The notes: generated from the sequence alone by a model not told the origin. A stretch of DNA of 64,000 nt from Pseudomonadota bacterium (GCA_021782815.1 JAJXUO010000004.1:34746-98745); one strand, 5' to 3'. Counted from the stretch's first letter, positions 15,349 through 24,545 are shown. Numbers and translations are program-made.

Positions 15349-17970
15349 TTAGGCCCCGCCGCCCTCCCAGCGCTGCAACAGCTCGGCCAGGGCCTGGCGG
15401 CCGATGGGTTTGGCGACGTAATCGTCCATACCGGCGGCCAGGCAGGCGGCGCGGTCGCCGGGCAGGGCGTTGGCGGTCATGGCGATGATGGGCAGGCGGC
15501 CCTTGGGCGGCGGCAGGGCGCGGATCTGGCGGGTGGCCTCCAGGCCGTCCACCTCGGGCATCTGCATGTCCATCAGCACCAGATCGTAGCTGTTGGCGCG
15601 CACCAAGCGCACCGCCTCGCGGCCGTCGCCCGCCACCTCGGCCTGATGCCCCAGCCGCTCCAGCAGGCCCACCGCCACCTCCTGATTGATGACGTTGTCC
15701 TCGGCCACCAGGATGAAGAGGCCATGGGGCGGCGCGCTCGGCGGCGGCGCAAGGGTGGAGGAAGAACCTGCCGGCGCCGGCGCGGGCGCGGGCGCGGGCT
15801 TGGCGCGGCAGCCGCGCAGGCAATCCAGCAAGGCCCGTTCATGCACCGGTTTCAACAGGGTGAGGTTGCGGCACGCCTCCGAGGAGACCGGCAGCACGGC
15901 GCCGCCGGTATCCGAAGTGGCCAGCACGAAGGCGATGGCGTTGGCCCGGGCGTCGGCCCGCAGCAGCATGGCCAGATCCAGGCCCGACATGCAGGGCATG
16001 TGATGATCGCACAGCACCACATGGGGGGGATCGCCGCCATCCAGACCCTGGCGCACCGCCTCGATGGCCGACCAGGCATCGGGCGCTTCCGCCACCCGCG
16101 CCCCCCAGGCGGTCAGGCGATGGCGGAACACCTCGCGGTTCACGGCGTTGTCGTCCACCACCAGAACCGACAACCCCTCCAGGGCGCGGGACAGATCCTC
16201 GATATCGCCCGTCGCCTCCAGGCAGCGCAACGGCACGCTGAAATAGAACGAACTGCCCCGGCCCTCGGTGCTTTCGAAACCGATGGTGCCCTCCATCTGT
16301 TCCACCAGCCGCTTGCAGATGGCCAGGCCCAGGCCGCTGCCGCCGAATTTGCGCGCCGTGCTGGCGTCGGCCTGGGTGAACATGGTGAACAGGCGGGGTT
16401 TGGCCTCGTCGGGGATGCCGACGCCGCTATCCTTCACCGAGAAGAACAGCCGTTTGCGCCCCTCGCCCTCGGGGCGGGCCGACAGCCGCAGCCGCACCTC
16501 GCCCCGTTCGGTGAACTTGATGGCGTTGCCGGCCAGATTGAGCAGGATCTGCCGCAAACGGCCGCCATCGCCCAGATAGAGGCCCCGGGCGTCGGCCTCC
16601 AGGTCATAGGTCAGGGCCAGGTCCTTTTCGGCGGCGCGCGGCGCCAGAATATCCACCACCCCCTCCACCAGGGTCAGGACGTCGAAGGGGGTTTCCTCCA
16701 TGTCGAGGCGCCCGGCCTCCAGTTTGGAGATATCGAGGATGTCGTTGAGCACCGTCAGCAGCGATTCCGCCGACACCCGGATGGTGGTGGCGAACCGCTG
16801 CTGCTCGGCCGAGAGCGGCGTATCCAGCAACAGCCCGACCATGCCGGTGATGCCGTTCATCGGCGTGCGGATTTCATGGCTCATGGTGGCCAGGAATTGC
16901 GATTTGGTGCGATGCGCCTTTTCCGCCGCCAGCTTTTCCGCCAGCAGGCCGCGTTTGACCACGTTCTGGCGCAGATAGGCCGCCAGCACCATGGCCAGCA
17001 AGGCCCCGAGGAACGGCACCAGCCACACCTCGCCCGACAGGGCGATGGGCGCGGCCCGATAGGCCACAACATCCCAGGGCCGCCCCGCCACCATCAGCGT
17101 TTTCGCCACCCTGAGGGTGGGCGGCAGATCGGTCAGAGCATCGAACGACGCGCCCTTGGGATAGAGCAGGCGCGTGCCGGCCGGGGCGTCGTGATCGAAA
17201 ATGGCCAGCCGCAATTGCGGGTCGGGTTTGAGACGGGCCTGACGCCCCACCTTCTCGACGATATCGCCCAGGCGGAACACCCCCAGGGTAAAGCCCCGCA
17301 AGGCGCGGCGGCGCGCCGCCTCCGACGACAGATCGGCCCCGCCCTGATAGACCGGGCGGAACACCAGAAACCCGTATTGATCGCCGGTTTCCTGCACCAG
17401 GGTAATGCGGGCGGTGGCCAACAGCCTCCCGCTGGCGGCGGCCCCCTCCAGGGCGGCGCGGCGGGTGGGATTGCTGGCCAGATCGTAGCCCAGCGCCTTT
17501 TCGTTGCCCTTGTAAGGCTCGACGTAATAGACGGGATAATATTCGGCGCGCGGCCCGGTGGGCACCATGCCGGCGGGACCATGCTCGGTGAAGGCAAAGG
17601 CAAACCCGTCCCGCCGCGCCGCCGCCTCGACCGCCGGTCGCTGGGCCAACGGCACGCGGGGAATCCATTCCAGAGCCTGAATGGCCGGATTGCGGGCGAT
17701 GATGGGATCGACCAGGCGGGCGAACTCGCCGCGCTGCACCGTGCGGGCGGCATCGAAAAAGGCGCTGGCGGTGACCAGATTATCGATGGTCAGGGTAATG
17801 TTGGTTTCAACAGTATCCAGACGCTCTTCCGCCGCCCGTTCGAAGATGGCCTGTTCCTTCTGCACGGCCATATCGCGCATGAACAGAAAGAGGGCGGTGA
17901 ACACCAGCCCCCCCATCAGGGCCAGCCCAATCAGGAGAGCGCCTTGCCGCCACCTTTGCAGTGCTGCCAT
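15349..17970 (-). CDS. CHASE-domain hybrid sensor histidine kinase with two receiver domains
   Basis: An 873-residue hybrid kinase. Two membrane helices (about 10-32 and 315-336) bracket a periplasmic CHASE-type domain (about 50-290, with FxxALEWIPRV and YYPVYYVEP). HisKA follows with phosphoacceptor His365 in TMSHEIRTPMNG, then HATPase_c. The first REC domain has VVLCDHHMPCMSG and the second LVLMDMQMPEVDG; both phosphoacceptor Asp residues are present. A Pro/Ala-rich linker joins the two REC domains. No Hpt domain is fused, so a separate phosphotransfer protein is expected. Start at 17970 is chosen over 18012 because GGGA lies 7 nt upstream. Confidence 0.9.
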   Translation of the reverse strand: MAALQRWRQGALLIGLALMGGLVFTALFLFMRDMAVQKEQAIFERAAEERLDTVETNITLTIDNLVTASAFFDAARTVQRGEFARLVDPIIARNPAIQALEWIPRVPLAQRPAVEAAARRDGFAFAFTEHGPAGMVPTGPRAEYYPVYYVEPYKGNEKALGYDLASNPTRRAALEGAAASGRLLATARITLVQETGDQYGFLVFRPVYQGGADLSSEAARRRALRGFTLGVFRLGDIVEKVGRQARLKPDPQLRLAIFDHDAPAGTRLLYPKGASFDALTDLPPTLRVAKTLMVAGRPWDVVAYRAAPIALSGEVWLVPFLGALLAMVLAAYLRQNVVKRGLLAEKLAAEKAHRTKSQFLATMSHEIRTPMNGITGMVGLLLDTPLSAEQQRFATTIRVSAESLLTVLNDILDISKLEAGRLDMEETPFDVLTLVEGVVDILAPRAAEKDLALTYDLEADARGLYLGDGGRLRQILLNLAGNAIKFTERGEVRLRLSARPEGEGRKRLFFSVKDSGVGIPDEAKPRLFTMFTQADASTARKFGGSGLGLAICKRLVEQMEGTIGFESTEGRGSSFYFSVPLRCLEATGDIEDLSRALEGLSVLVVDDNAVNREVFRHRLTAWGARVAEAPDAWSAIEAVRQGLDGGDPPHVVLCDHHMPCMSGLDLAMLLRADARANAIAFVLATSDTGGAVLPVSSEACRNLTLLKPVHERALLDCLRGCRAKPAPAPAPAPAGSSSTLAPPPSAPPHGLFILVAEDNVINQEVAVGLLERLGHQAEVAGDGREAVRLVRANSYDLVLMDMQMPEVDGLEATRQIRALPPPKGRLPIIAMTANALPGDRAACLAAGMDDYVAKPIGRQALAELLQRWEGGGA

Positions 17971-18076
17971 TCCTCGTTCCCACGGCTTTGGTCCCCGCTT
18001 GCCCGGCCCCATTCTTGGCGAGAAGTGCTGCCATGAAAAGCGGAAGTTTGCACCCCGTCGGGAAAATCGGCGCGGG

Positions 18077-18862
18077 CTAGACCAGCCGCACGCCCGCCAC
18101 CACCAGGGCCGCCGCCAGGGTCAGGCGCAACACCAGTTCGGGCACGCGGGCGGCCAGAATGCTGCCGACGATCACCCCGGGAATGGAGCCCACCAGCAGC
18201 GACAGCAGCAAATGCCAATCCACCCCGCCCAGCAGCCAATGCCCCATGCCCGCCGCCAGGGTCAGCGGTACGGCATGGGCGATGTCGGTGCCGATGATGC
18301 GGGTCGGCGGCAGATCGGCATAAAGCAGCATCAGGATGGTCACCCCCAGCGCGCCCGCGCCCACCGAGGTCAGGGTGACCAGGCAGCCCAGCACCAGGCC
18401 GGTCAACACGGTCAGCAGCATGCGCAACCCGACCGGCACCGGCCAGGCATGGGCCCTGGCGAACCGCAACAGATAGGGGCGCCCCACCATGGAAACGGCG
18501 GTCAGCACCAGGATCACCCCCAGAATCATCGACACCAGCCCCTGGCCGTGATGCCGTTCCACGCCCAGGCTTTTCATCACCCACAACGTGGCGATGGTGG
18601 CGGGAACGCTGCCCGAGGCCAGCAGCCCCACCACCGGCCAGGCCACCCGTTTGCCGCTGGAATGCACGGCGGTGCCGCACAGCTTGGTGGCCGAGCCGTA
18701 GAGCAGGTCGGTGCCCACCGCCGTCACCGGCGGGACTCCGAACAGCAGTATCAGCAGGGGCGTCATCAGCGAGCCGCCGCCAACGCCGGTCATGCCCACC
18801 AGCAGACCCACGAACGCCCCGGCCAGGCTATGAAGCAGACTGCTCTGGGAGAAAATATCCAA
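18077..18862 (-). CDS. TauE/SafE-family sulfite/sulfonate exporter-like permease
   Basis: A 261-residue integral membrane protein with about eight helices. The family hallmark is the pair of half-repeats: GMTGVGGGSLMTPLL near the N-terminus and TSVGAGALGVTILMLLY in the middle. Members move sulfite, taurine-derived sulfonates or related organic anions; the substrate cannot be told here. I place the start at the TTG at 18862, which follows GGGAGG by 10 nt; an earlier TTG at 18901 lacks a ribosome binding site. The start lies downstream of repeat copy 2. Confidence 0.82.
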   Translation of the reverse strand: MDIFSQSSLLHSLAGAFVGLLVGMTGVGGGSLMTPLLILLFGVPPVTAVGTDLLYGSATKLCGTAVHSSGKRVAWPVVGLLASGSVPATIATLWVMKSLGVERHHGQGLVSMILGVILVLTAVSMVGRPYLLRFARAHAWPVPVGLRMLLTVLTGLVLGCLVTLTSVGAGALGVTILMLLYADLPPTRIIGTDIAHAVPLTLAAGMGHWLLGGVDWHLLLSLLVGSIPGVIVGSILAARVPELVLRLTLAAALVVAGVRLV

Positions 18863-18998
18863 AGAACCGCGTCCTCCCGGTTTGCACCATCGGTCGGGCA
18901 AGACTGTAGCGGCATTCCGCCGGATCGGCCAACCTCAATCTTTCCATATTTATTACGATATAGAAACAAGGCTTGCCGCGGCACGCCAGGGTTATCGT

Positions 18999-19189
18999 GT
19001 GAACGCGCGATCGCTGTTCGTTTGCAAGGGGATCTTCGCCGCGTTGGCGCGATGAGCGCCCGCGCAAGCATTTGCGCGATGAGCGCCCGCGCAACCGTTT
19101 GCGCGCAAGCCAAGCTGGCGGCCGGCCCGCGCCCGGCGCCTGAGCGGACATGTGAAAACCAGGGCAATCGGGGGAACCCGATTGCCCTG
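18999..19189 (-). repeat. Dispersed intergenic repeat with terminal hairpin, copy 2
   Basis: A 191-bp relative of 13225-13387 in the same orientation, lying just after the lipoprotein gene. Its hairpin is a perfect 13-bp stem (19160-19172 with 19177-19189) closed by loop GGAA, a GNRA tetraloop, where copy 1 has CTTCGC. It carries a 27-bp tandem duplication (19047-19073 and 19074-19100) absent from copy 1. Together with flanking AT-rich sequence it fills the 338-bp gap at 18863-19200; no gene is seen there. Confidence 0.85.
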
Positions 19190-19200
19190 CCGCGGCAGGA

Positions 19201-19866
19201 TTACTTCAGATGCGAGATGGCCACCCCGGTCCCCACCACGGCCAGCGCCCCGGCGGCGATCTTGCCGGGAGGATATTTGTCCGACACCAGATCGGCGACG
19301 GGAGCGTCGCGCAGCGCCGCCATGCTGTCCAGGCGGTTATAGCAGTACATGATCCGCGTGGCATAAGAGACGATCCAGTCGTCCAGGCGCGATCCCTGAT
19401 CATCGCCGCTCAGATCATCCTTGGATTTCCCGCTTTTCGGGTGAGCGGGGCGCCCCTTGCTCTCGGCGGCGGTCTCCAAAAGATTTTGCATGCCCAGCAC
19501 CCCGGTACGCGGCGGCTGGCTGTTGAGGAAGGTGATCTTGTCGTGGAAAAATTCGGCATGCCGGGTGCACACCGGATCCTTCAGGCCCTGACAATCGCTG
19601 AGCAGCTCGCCCCAGGCCTGGGCGGAAATCGGCCAATAATAGACCGAGGCCAGGGCAAAGGCGCGAGCCCGGCCCAGATCGCCGCCGGTACGGGCCGCCT
19701 GGGCGGCGGCCAGATCGCGGCGGCCCCGCGCCGCATCGAACACCATGGAGGCGTTGGGCGTCGGCACGATCTCCACCGTGGGATTGGGCGCCACCGGCTT
19801 GGAGGAACAGCCCCCCAGCACCAAAGCGCATCCCACTCCCGCTGCAAACACCCGCAACCGCCGCAT
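19201..19866 (-). CDS. Predicted lipoprotein of unknown function
   Basis: A 221-residue protein with a lipoprotein signal peptide: MRRLRVFAAGVGCALVLGGC, lipobox LGGC, lipidated Cys at residue 20. The mature part is helical and TPR-like in composition, and a weak hydrophobic segment (AAGALAVVGTGVAI) lies near the C-terminus. No family was recognised. The ATG at 19866 follows GAAGGAACAGGCC. It is divergent from nth, and the hairpin of repeat copy 2 lies 12 bp after its stop. Confidence 0.7.
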   Translation of the reverse strand: MRRLRVFAAGVGCALVLGGCSSKPVAPNPTVEIVPTPNASMVFDAARGRRDLAAAQAARTGGDLGRARAFALASVYYWPISAQAWGELLSDCQGLKDPVCTRHAEFFHDKITFLNSQPPRTGVLGMQNLLETAAESKGRPAHPKSGKSKDDLSGDDQGSRLDDWIVSYATRIMYCYNRLDSMAALRDAPVADLVSDKYPPGKIAAGALAVVGTGVAISHLK

Positions 19867-19933
19867 GGCCTGTTCCTTCTCGCCGTAACCGGCCGATGCT
19901 ATCATGCGCGCCCCGCCGGGAGACAGCCGCCAG

Positions 19934-20566
19934 ATGACACCGTCTCAGATCGATCAGTTTTATGCCCGCCTCGCCGCGCTGAATCCAGCGCCGAAAAGCG
20001 AATTGGACTATCACAACCCCTTCACCCTGCTGGTGGCGGTGGTGTTGTCGGCCCAGGCCACCGACAAAGGCGTGAACAAGGCCACCCGCGCCCTGTTCGC
20101 CGCCGCCGATACGCCCGAGGCCATGCTGGCCCTGGGCGAAACCGGCCTGAAAGCGCACATCAAGACCATCGGCCTCTTCAATACCAAGGCCAAAAACATC
20201 ATTTCGCTTTGCCAACGCCTGATCGAAGGGCATGGCGGCCAGGTGCCCGCCACGCGCGAGGCCCTGGAGGCCCTGCCTGGCGTGGGCCGCAAAACCGCCA
20301 ACGTGGTTCTGAACATCGCCTTCGCTCAGCCCACCATCGCCGTCGACACCCACATTTTCCGGGTGGCCAACCGCACCGGTCTGGCGCCGGGCAAAACGCC
20401 GCTGGCGGTGGAGACGGCGCTGGAACGGGTCACCCCCGACCGCTGGAAAGCGCACGCCCACCATTGGTTGATCCTGCACGGCCGCTACCGCTGTACGGCC
20501 CGCAAACCCGCCTGCCCCGGCTGCCCGGTGGCCGATCTCTGCGCCTTTGCCGATAAAACCGCCTGA
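19934..20566 (+). CDS. nth: Endonuclease III (DNA glycosylase/AP lyase)
   Basis: A 210-residue HhH-GPD enzyme of normal length. The helix-hairpin-helix LPGVGRKTANVVLN carries the catalytic Lys, and VDTHIFRVANR carries the catalytic Asp. The C-terminal 4Fe-4S cluster motif C-x6-C-x2-C-x5-C is intact. It removes oxidised pyrimidines in base excision repair. The ATG at 19934 is preferred over 19904, which would overlap the divergent promoter. The stop abuts that of the convergent gene at 20567. Confidence 0.96.
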   Translation: MTPSQIDQFYARLAALNPAPKSELDYHNPFTLLVAVVLSAQATDKGVNKATRALFAAADTPEAMLALGETGLKAHIKTIGLFNTKAKNIISLCQRLIEGHGGQVPATREALEALPGVGRKTANVVLNIAFAQPTIAVDTHIFRVANRTGLAPGKTPLAVETALERVTPDRWKAHAHHWLILHGRYRCTARKPACPGCPVADLCAFADKTA

Positions 20567-21028
20567 TCAATAGGCTTCGAAGGTGCGGATATCCACGGCG
20601 CCGTCCCAGGGATGGCCCAAGGCCCGTTGCGCGGCGATGTGAATGGCCCGCTTGGCGGCCTCGCTGCCGCCATAGGGCTCTTTGAGACGATCATAGCCGG
20701 TGGCGGGCAGGGTTTCCCGCACGGCATGGCGCACGATGCTGCTTTTCATGCCGTCCAGCTCCTTGCCGAGAGCGGGGTCGCTCACCGTCAGATAGGCGTC
20801 GATACGGATATGCCGCCAGCCGCCATTGCCGTCGTTGCGCGGCAAAGCCAGTTCCAGGGTGGGCAGAACAACGATCAGCGGATTTTTCTGTTCCTCGGTA
20901 TGGCTGCTGCCGCCCAGACGGATTTCCCGCGCCTCGGCCCGCCCGGCAGGCAACGCGCCCGCCAGGGCAAGCAACATCACACAGAACCAAATGCCCCAAC
21001 GCGCGGAACGGCAATAAAGACGCGGCAT
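20567..21028 (-). CDS. FliL-like secreted protein
   Basis: A 153-residue protein with an N-terminal hydrophobic signal or anchor (about residues 10-30). The rest resembles the periplasmic domain of FliL: a strand pair ending in RHIRIDAYLTV, an acidic DPALGKEL helix, a helix carrying IVRHAVRETL, and a terminal strand VDIRTFEAY. FliL is a stomatin-like helper of the flagellar stator, but this copy is away from flagellar genes, so its role is unknown. It is divergent from a second FliL-like gene at 21180. Assignment rests on pattern only. Confidence 0.5.
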   Translation of the reverse strand: MPRLYCRSARWGIWFCVMLLALAGALPAGRAEAREIRLGGSSHTEEQKNPLIVVLPTLELALPRNDGNGGWRHIRIDAYLTVSDPALGKELDGMKSSIVRHAVRETLPATGYDRLKEPYGGSEAAKRAIHIAAQRALGHPWDGAVDIRTFEAY

Positions 21029-21179
21029 AATATTAAGCTCTTGTCTTACAACGGAAAAATAACTCTAGCGGGTTTTTTTGGGGCTGACAACAGCCGGCCC
21101 TTGGATTAGCCTTGCCATGGGATGAAAACCACTCAAATCAGGGACTTAATTGATCAAAATCTTATCGCGGGGACCTCTT

Positions 21180-21611
21180 ATGATTGCTCGAAAAACTCTG
21201 CTCATCGGCCTTGGCCTGTCGCTTCTCGTCACCTCGTCGGCTCTGGCCGGGGAAAAACGCGGCCGCGAGCACGGACCCAGCAATGAAATCAGCGCCACGG
21301 TGCCCGCCAATTATATTCAGCTGCCCCGGATGCGCCTGACCGTGGCCGAGGACAGCACGCAGCAATACCGCGAGTTGGACCTGCAGGCCTGGATCACCGC
21401 CAAGACTCCGGAAGACACCGCCCTGTTGTCGAGCAACAAGAAGAAGATCGCCGCCGCGGTAAAGGAGGACTTCCTCTCCTATCGCTGGGAAGCCTTCAGC
21501 CAGCCCGACACCGGCATGGAAATCGCCAAGCAGGTGGTCAGCCACGCCGTGCAGCGGGCCGTGGGCGTCACCCCCAGCGAGGTGATCATGCGGGAACTGA
21601 TTTTACACTGA
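21180..21611 (+). CDS. FliL-like secreted protein
   Basis: A 143-residue protein with signal peptide (MIARKTLLIGLGLSLLVTSS, cleaved after ALA). The mature part has a FliL-like order: a YIQLPRMRLTV strand, a YRELDLQAWITA strand, a helix with IAAAVKEDFLSY, and a final VIMRELILH strand. The ATG at 21180 follows GCGGGGACC. It is divergent from a similar gene at 20567-21028, suggesting an ancient duplication. No flagellar genes flank it and the function is unknown. Confidence 0.5.
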   Translation: MIARKTLLIGLGLSLLVTSSALAGEKRGREHGPSNEISATVPANYIQLPRMRLTVAEDSTQQYRELDLQAWITAKTPEDTALLSSNKKKIAAAVKEDFLSYRWEAFSQPDTGMEIAKQVVSHAVQRAVGVTPSEVIMRELILH

Positions 21612-21665
21612 ACGGATGGCGCAGGCGGACGGGGCGGCAGGCACCTTCCGCCGCATCGGCCGCCT

Positions 21666-23471
21666 TCAATGGCGGATCACGGTGACCTGCTGGTGGTAGA
21701 TCGGCCAGTTGCCGGCGGAAATGGCGTCGAGCGACGGCGACTCCTGGCCCAAACGATTGCGGTAGGTCCAGAAATTGGTCATCACCCGCTGCACGAAGGT
21801 GCGGGTTTCCCGCACCGGAATGCTTTCCATGAACAGCAGGGCATCGTCGTCGTTATGCATGGCTTGCAGCCAGCGCGCCACATTGCCCGGGCCGCTGTTG
21901 TAGGAGGCGGCCATCAGCAGCAGGTTGCCCTTAACCATGTTGTCCTGCAGCAGGCGCAGCACGTAGCGCTGCCCCACATCCAGATTGACCGCCGGATTGG
22001 TCAAACGGCCGCGATGCCCCATGGCGCGGGCGGTGCGCGGCATCAGCTGCATCAGCCCGACGGCTCCCGAGGGGCTGCGGGCATAAGGATTGAGCGAGGA
22101 TTCCTGGCGGGCGATGGCCAGCACCAGGGCGCGGTCCACCTCCCAGCCGCTGGCCGGCTCCCAGCTGGGCACCGGATAGGAGCTGCTATCGTGCAGGCGG
22201 CCATCGGCGGCGGCCACCACGCCGCTGAGACTGACGGTCAGGTCCGGCATGTCGGCGGTCACCGCCAGCGACAGCAGGCTTTGCGCCAAAGCCGGGCTGG
22301 CATTGGCCGACAGCAGGCGCAGCTCGTCCTCGGCGTCGTCCTTGCGCCCCACCTGCAGCAGCGCCAGGGCGCGGCGGGTGGAGGGGGTGTGCGACAGGGT
22401 ATTGGCGTCGAGATCGGTGAAGGGCCGGGTTTCCCAAGAGAACTGCACCGCCTGCCCCAGGGCGCGGCGGCTCAGCAGACCGTAGAAGGTATGGGGCTCG
22501 GCGGCGGCCTGCAGCAGCCAGTGATTGACCACCTCGGGGTGATGGGCGGCCAGATTGGCGCGCGAGGCCCAGAAGGCCCCGGCGGCGCGCAGATCGGCGG
22601 TCACATGTTCGGAATTGGCCACCGCCTCGAAATGCCGGGCGGACTCGGCGTGATGGCCGCTGCGCCACAGGGCCAGACCGGCCACCCAGTGAGCCTCGGG
22701 CAGGAGATCGCCCGAGCGGTCGGCGGCATCCTCGGCCCAACGCAGGGCCTCCTGGTCGCGGCCGTTGGCGAACAGGGCCTGGGCCAGGGCGGTTTTCATT
22801 TCGTCGTAATCGATCTTGTCGAAGATCCGCACCAGACGTTCGCCGTTCAGGGCGGCAACGGCGCCGTCGAGATCGTCGTTGCGCAGATAATCGCGGAAAC
22901 GGTCCTTGGCGGCATCGAGCCGCCGCCGGTCGCCCGACGCCAGCGAGCGCACGGATTCGTAGGCGAAGCCCCCCGCCACGGCATCGGAATCGGCACTACC
23001 CACCTGCGCCACGTCCTCGCTGCGGAAGGGCGCCGGAATTTGCCGCGCCTCGCCGGCGAAACGGTGACTCGCCAGCCGGTAAACGGCCGGGGCCGCCGCC
23101 TCGTCGCCGAAGCGGCTCATCCAATCCTGCACCTGGGCGAAGGTGGGCTTATAGCCCGAGGAAAGATAGCGCTGCGCCAGCAACGGCCCCATCAGCAGGC
23201 TATCGTGCAGGCGGGCGATCAGGGCGTCGGCATAGTCCCAACGGCCCTTGTCCTGCGCCTGGAAGGCGGCACGGTAAAGCTGTTCATCGCTTTCCGACAA
23301 AACGGCGGGAATATTGGCCTGACGACCGAGCTTGCCGGCCTCGCCGGTAATGGCGGCCAGCATGCTGTCGGCTTCCGCCTCGGCGGGCGACTTCTGACCG
23401 GCCTGTGCGGGCAGCACGGTAACGGTCAGCGTCAGCGCCAGAAACGCCGAGAACAGCGTAGCCTTCAGCAT
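21666..23471 (-). CDS. slt: Soluble lytic murein transglycosylase (Slt70-like)
   Basis: A 601-residue periplasmic enzyme with signal peptide (about 1-24, cleaved after AQA). A long alpha-superhelical U/L-type region follows (about 60-430), then a C-terminal SLT goose-lysozyme-like domain (about 450-580). The catalytic Glu is in IARQESSLNPYARS, followed by GAVGLMQLMPRTA and AASYNSGPGNVARW. It cleaves the MurNAc-GlcNAc bond of peptidoglycan to give 1,6-anhydro ends. The full domain set is present and the gene looks monocistronic. Confidence 0.93.
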   Translation of the reverse strand: MLKATLFSAFLALTLTVTVLPAQAGQKSPAEAEADSMLAAITGEAGKLGRQANIPAVLSESDEQLYRAAFQAQDKGRWDYADALIARLHDSLLMGPLLAQRYLSSGYKPTFAQVQDWMSRFGDEAAAPAVYRLASHRFAGEARQIPAPFRSEDVAQVGSADSDAVAGGFAYESVRSLASGDRRRLDAAKDRFRDYLRNDDLDGAVAALNGERLVRIFDKIDYDEMKTALAQALFANGRDQEALRWAEDAADRSGDLLPEAHWVAGLALWRSGHHAESARHFEAVANSEHVTADLRAAGAFWASRANLAAHHPEVVNHWLLQAAAEPHTFYGLLSRRALGQAVQFSWETRPFTDLDANTLSHTPSTRRALALLQVGRKDDAEDELRLLSANASPALAQSLLSLAVTADMPDLTVSLSGVVAAADGRLHDSSSYPVPSWEPASGWEVDRALVLAIARQESSLNPYARSPSGAVGLMQLMPRTARAMGHRGRLTNPAVNLDVGQRYVLRLLQDNMVKGNLLLMAASYNSGPGNVARWLQAMHNDDDALLFMESIPVRETRTFVQRVMTNFWTYRNRLGQESPSLDAISAGNWPIYHQQVTVIRH

Positions 23472-23599
23472 GAACTCCCCTCTGCCGTAATCGCATTCAC
23501 CGATGGATCATTCGACTTTATAAATGCATGTGGCGCCGCTGGCAAGCAAAACAGACCATATCCATGAAATTTTTATGGGATTACGCGGCGCGCTCCGGC

Positions 23600-24394
23600 T
23601 TATCCCAGGGATTCCAAGCGCTTCCGCACCGCACGAAAATCCTGCCAGCTTTCCCGCTTATGGATCGGGGTCCGCAGCAGATAGGCGGGATGGAAGGTGG
23701 CCATGGCCGGAACGGGCCGGGGCAGGCCGCCGGCGTGATAGTCCATCCAACGGCCGCGCAGCCGGGTGATGCCTTCCACCCGGGCCAGCAGGGCATTGGC
23801 AGGCGCCCCCCCCAGGAACAGCAGCAGCGCCGGATCCACCAGGGCGATATGACGCTGGATGAAGGGCAGGCAGAGGGCGATCTCGGCCGGTTCCGGCTTG
23901 CGGTTTCCCGGAGGGCGCCACGGCACCACGTTGGTGATGTAGACATCGTTGCGATCGAGTCCGATGGACGCCAGCATGCGGTCGAGCAACTGGCCGCTGA
24001 CCCCGACGAAGGGCAGGCCCTGGCGATCCTCGTCGGCGCCGGGGGCTTCGCCGATCAGCATCAGCCGAGCCTCGGGATTGCCGTCGGCGAACACGGTGCG
24101 CTGGCAGGTTTTTTTCAGGGCGCAGCCGTCGAAGGCCTCCATGGCGGCGCGCAAGGCCTCCAAAGTGGTGGCGGCGGCGGCCAACTGGCTGGCGCCGGAA
24201 CGGGCTTCCGGGACGGCGGACGGCGGCGCGGACGGCGGCGGCGCGATCCGTTCCGCCCGCGGCTCCGGGCGCGGCGCGGCGGCCGGAGCCCGCGACTGGG
24301 CATAACGATCCACCGGCACCTCACCGATGGTTTCATCCACCCCGGCCTCCAGATACCAGCGCAACAGATGCTGGGGCGACATATCGAAGCTCAT
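23600..24394 (-). CDS. Uracil-DNA glycosylase, family 4-like (Fe-S type)
   Basis: A 264-residue protein with a Pro/Ala-rich N-terminal linker (about 35-70) and a glycosylase core from residue 85. The signature GEAPGADEDRQGLPFVG (115-131) is the uracil-binding motif of family 4 UDGs, and the C-terminal motif is ATFHPAYLLR. Cys91 and Cys97 lie before the core, as expected for the Fe-S cluster region. The long N-terminal extension is usual in alphaproteobacteria. It removes uracil arising from cytosine deamination. The gene is divergent from the ETF-QO gene. Confidence 0.9.
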   Translation of the reverse strand: MSFDMSPQHLLRWYLEAGVDETIGEVPVDRYAQSRAPAAAPRPEPRAERIAPPPSAPPSAVPEARSGASQLAAAATTLEALRAAMEAFDGCALKKTCQRTVFADGNPEARLMLIGEAPGADEDRQGLPFVGVSGQLLDRMLASIGLDRNDVYITNVVPWRPPGNRKPEPAEIALCLPFIQRHIALVDPALLLFLGGAPANALLARVEGITRLRGRWMDYHAGGLPRPVPAMATFHPAYLLRTPIHKRESWQDFRAVRKRLESLG

Positions 24395-24512
24395 GCCGAT
24401 GCTGTTCCCGTCCTTAAGGATGGCCGCCTGCGCGTCTCATATTAAGCGCGTATAAGCGCGGACAGTATAAAGATCGCGTCGCCCTTGTCATCCGTCTCCC
24501 AGGGGACCCACA

Positions 24513-24545
24513 AGGGCAATCGGCTTCGCCCGATTGCCGTGTGCG
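24513..24545 (-). repeat. Solo copy of the intergenic-repeat hairpin
   Basis: This 33-bp segment in the spacer between the UDG and ETF-QO genes matches the hairpin end of repeat copy 1 almost exactly. It has a GGCAATCGG stem, CTTCGC loop and CCGATTGCC stem, followed by the shared tail TGTGCG. The remaining 130 bp of the repeat is absent. The hairpin is about 120 bp upstream of the ETF-QO start. Nothing else recognisable lies in 24395-24664. Confidence 0.7.
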
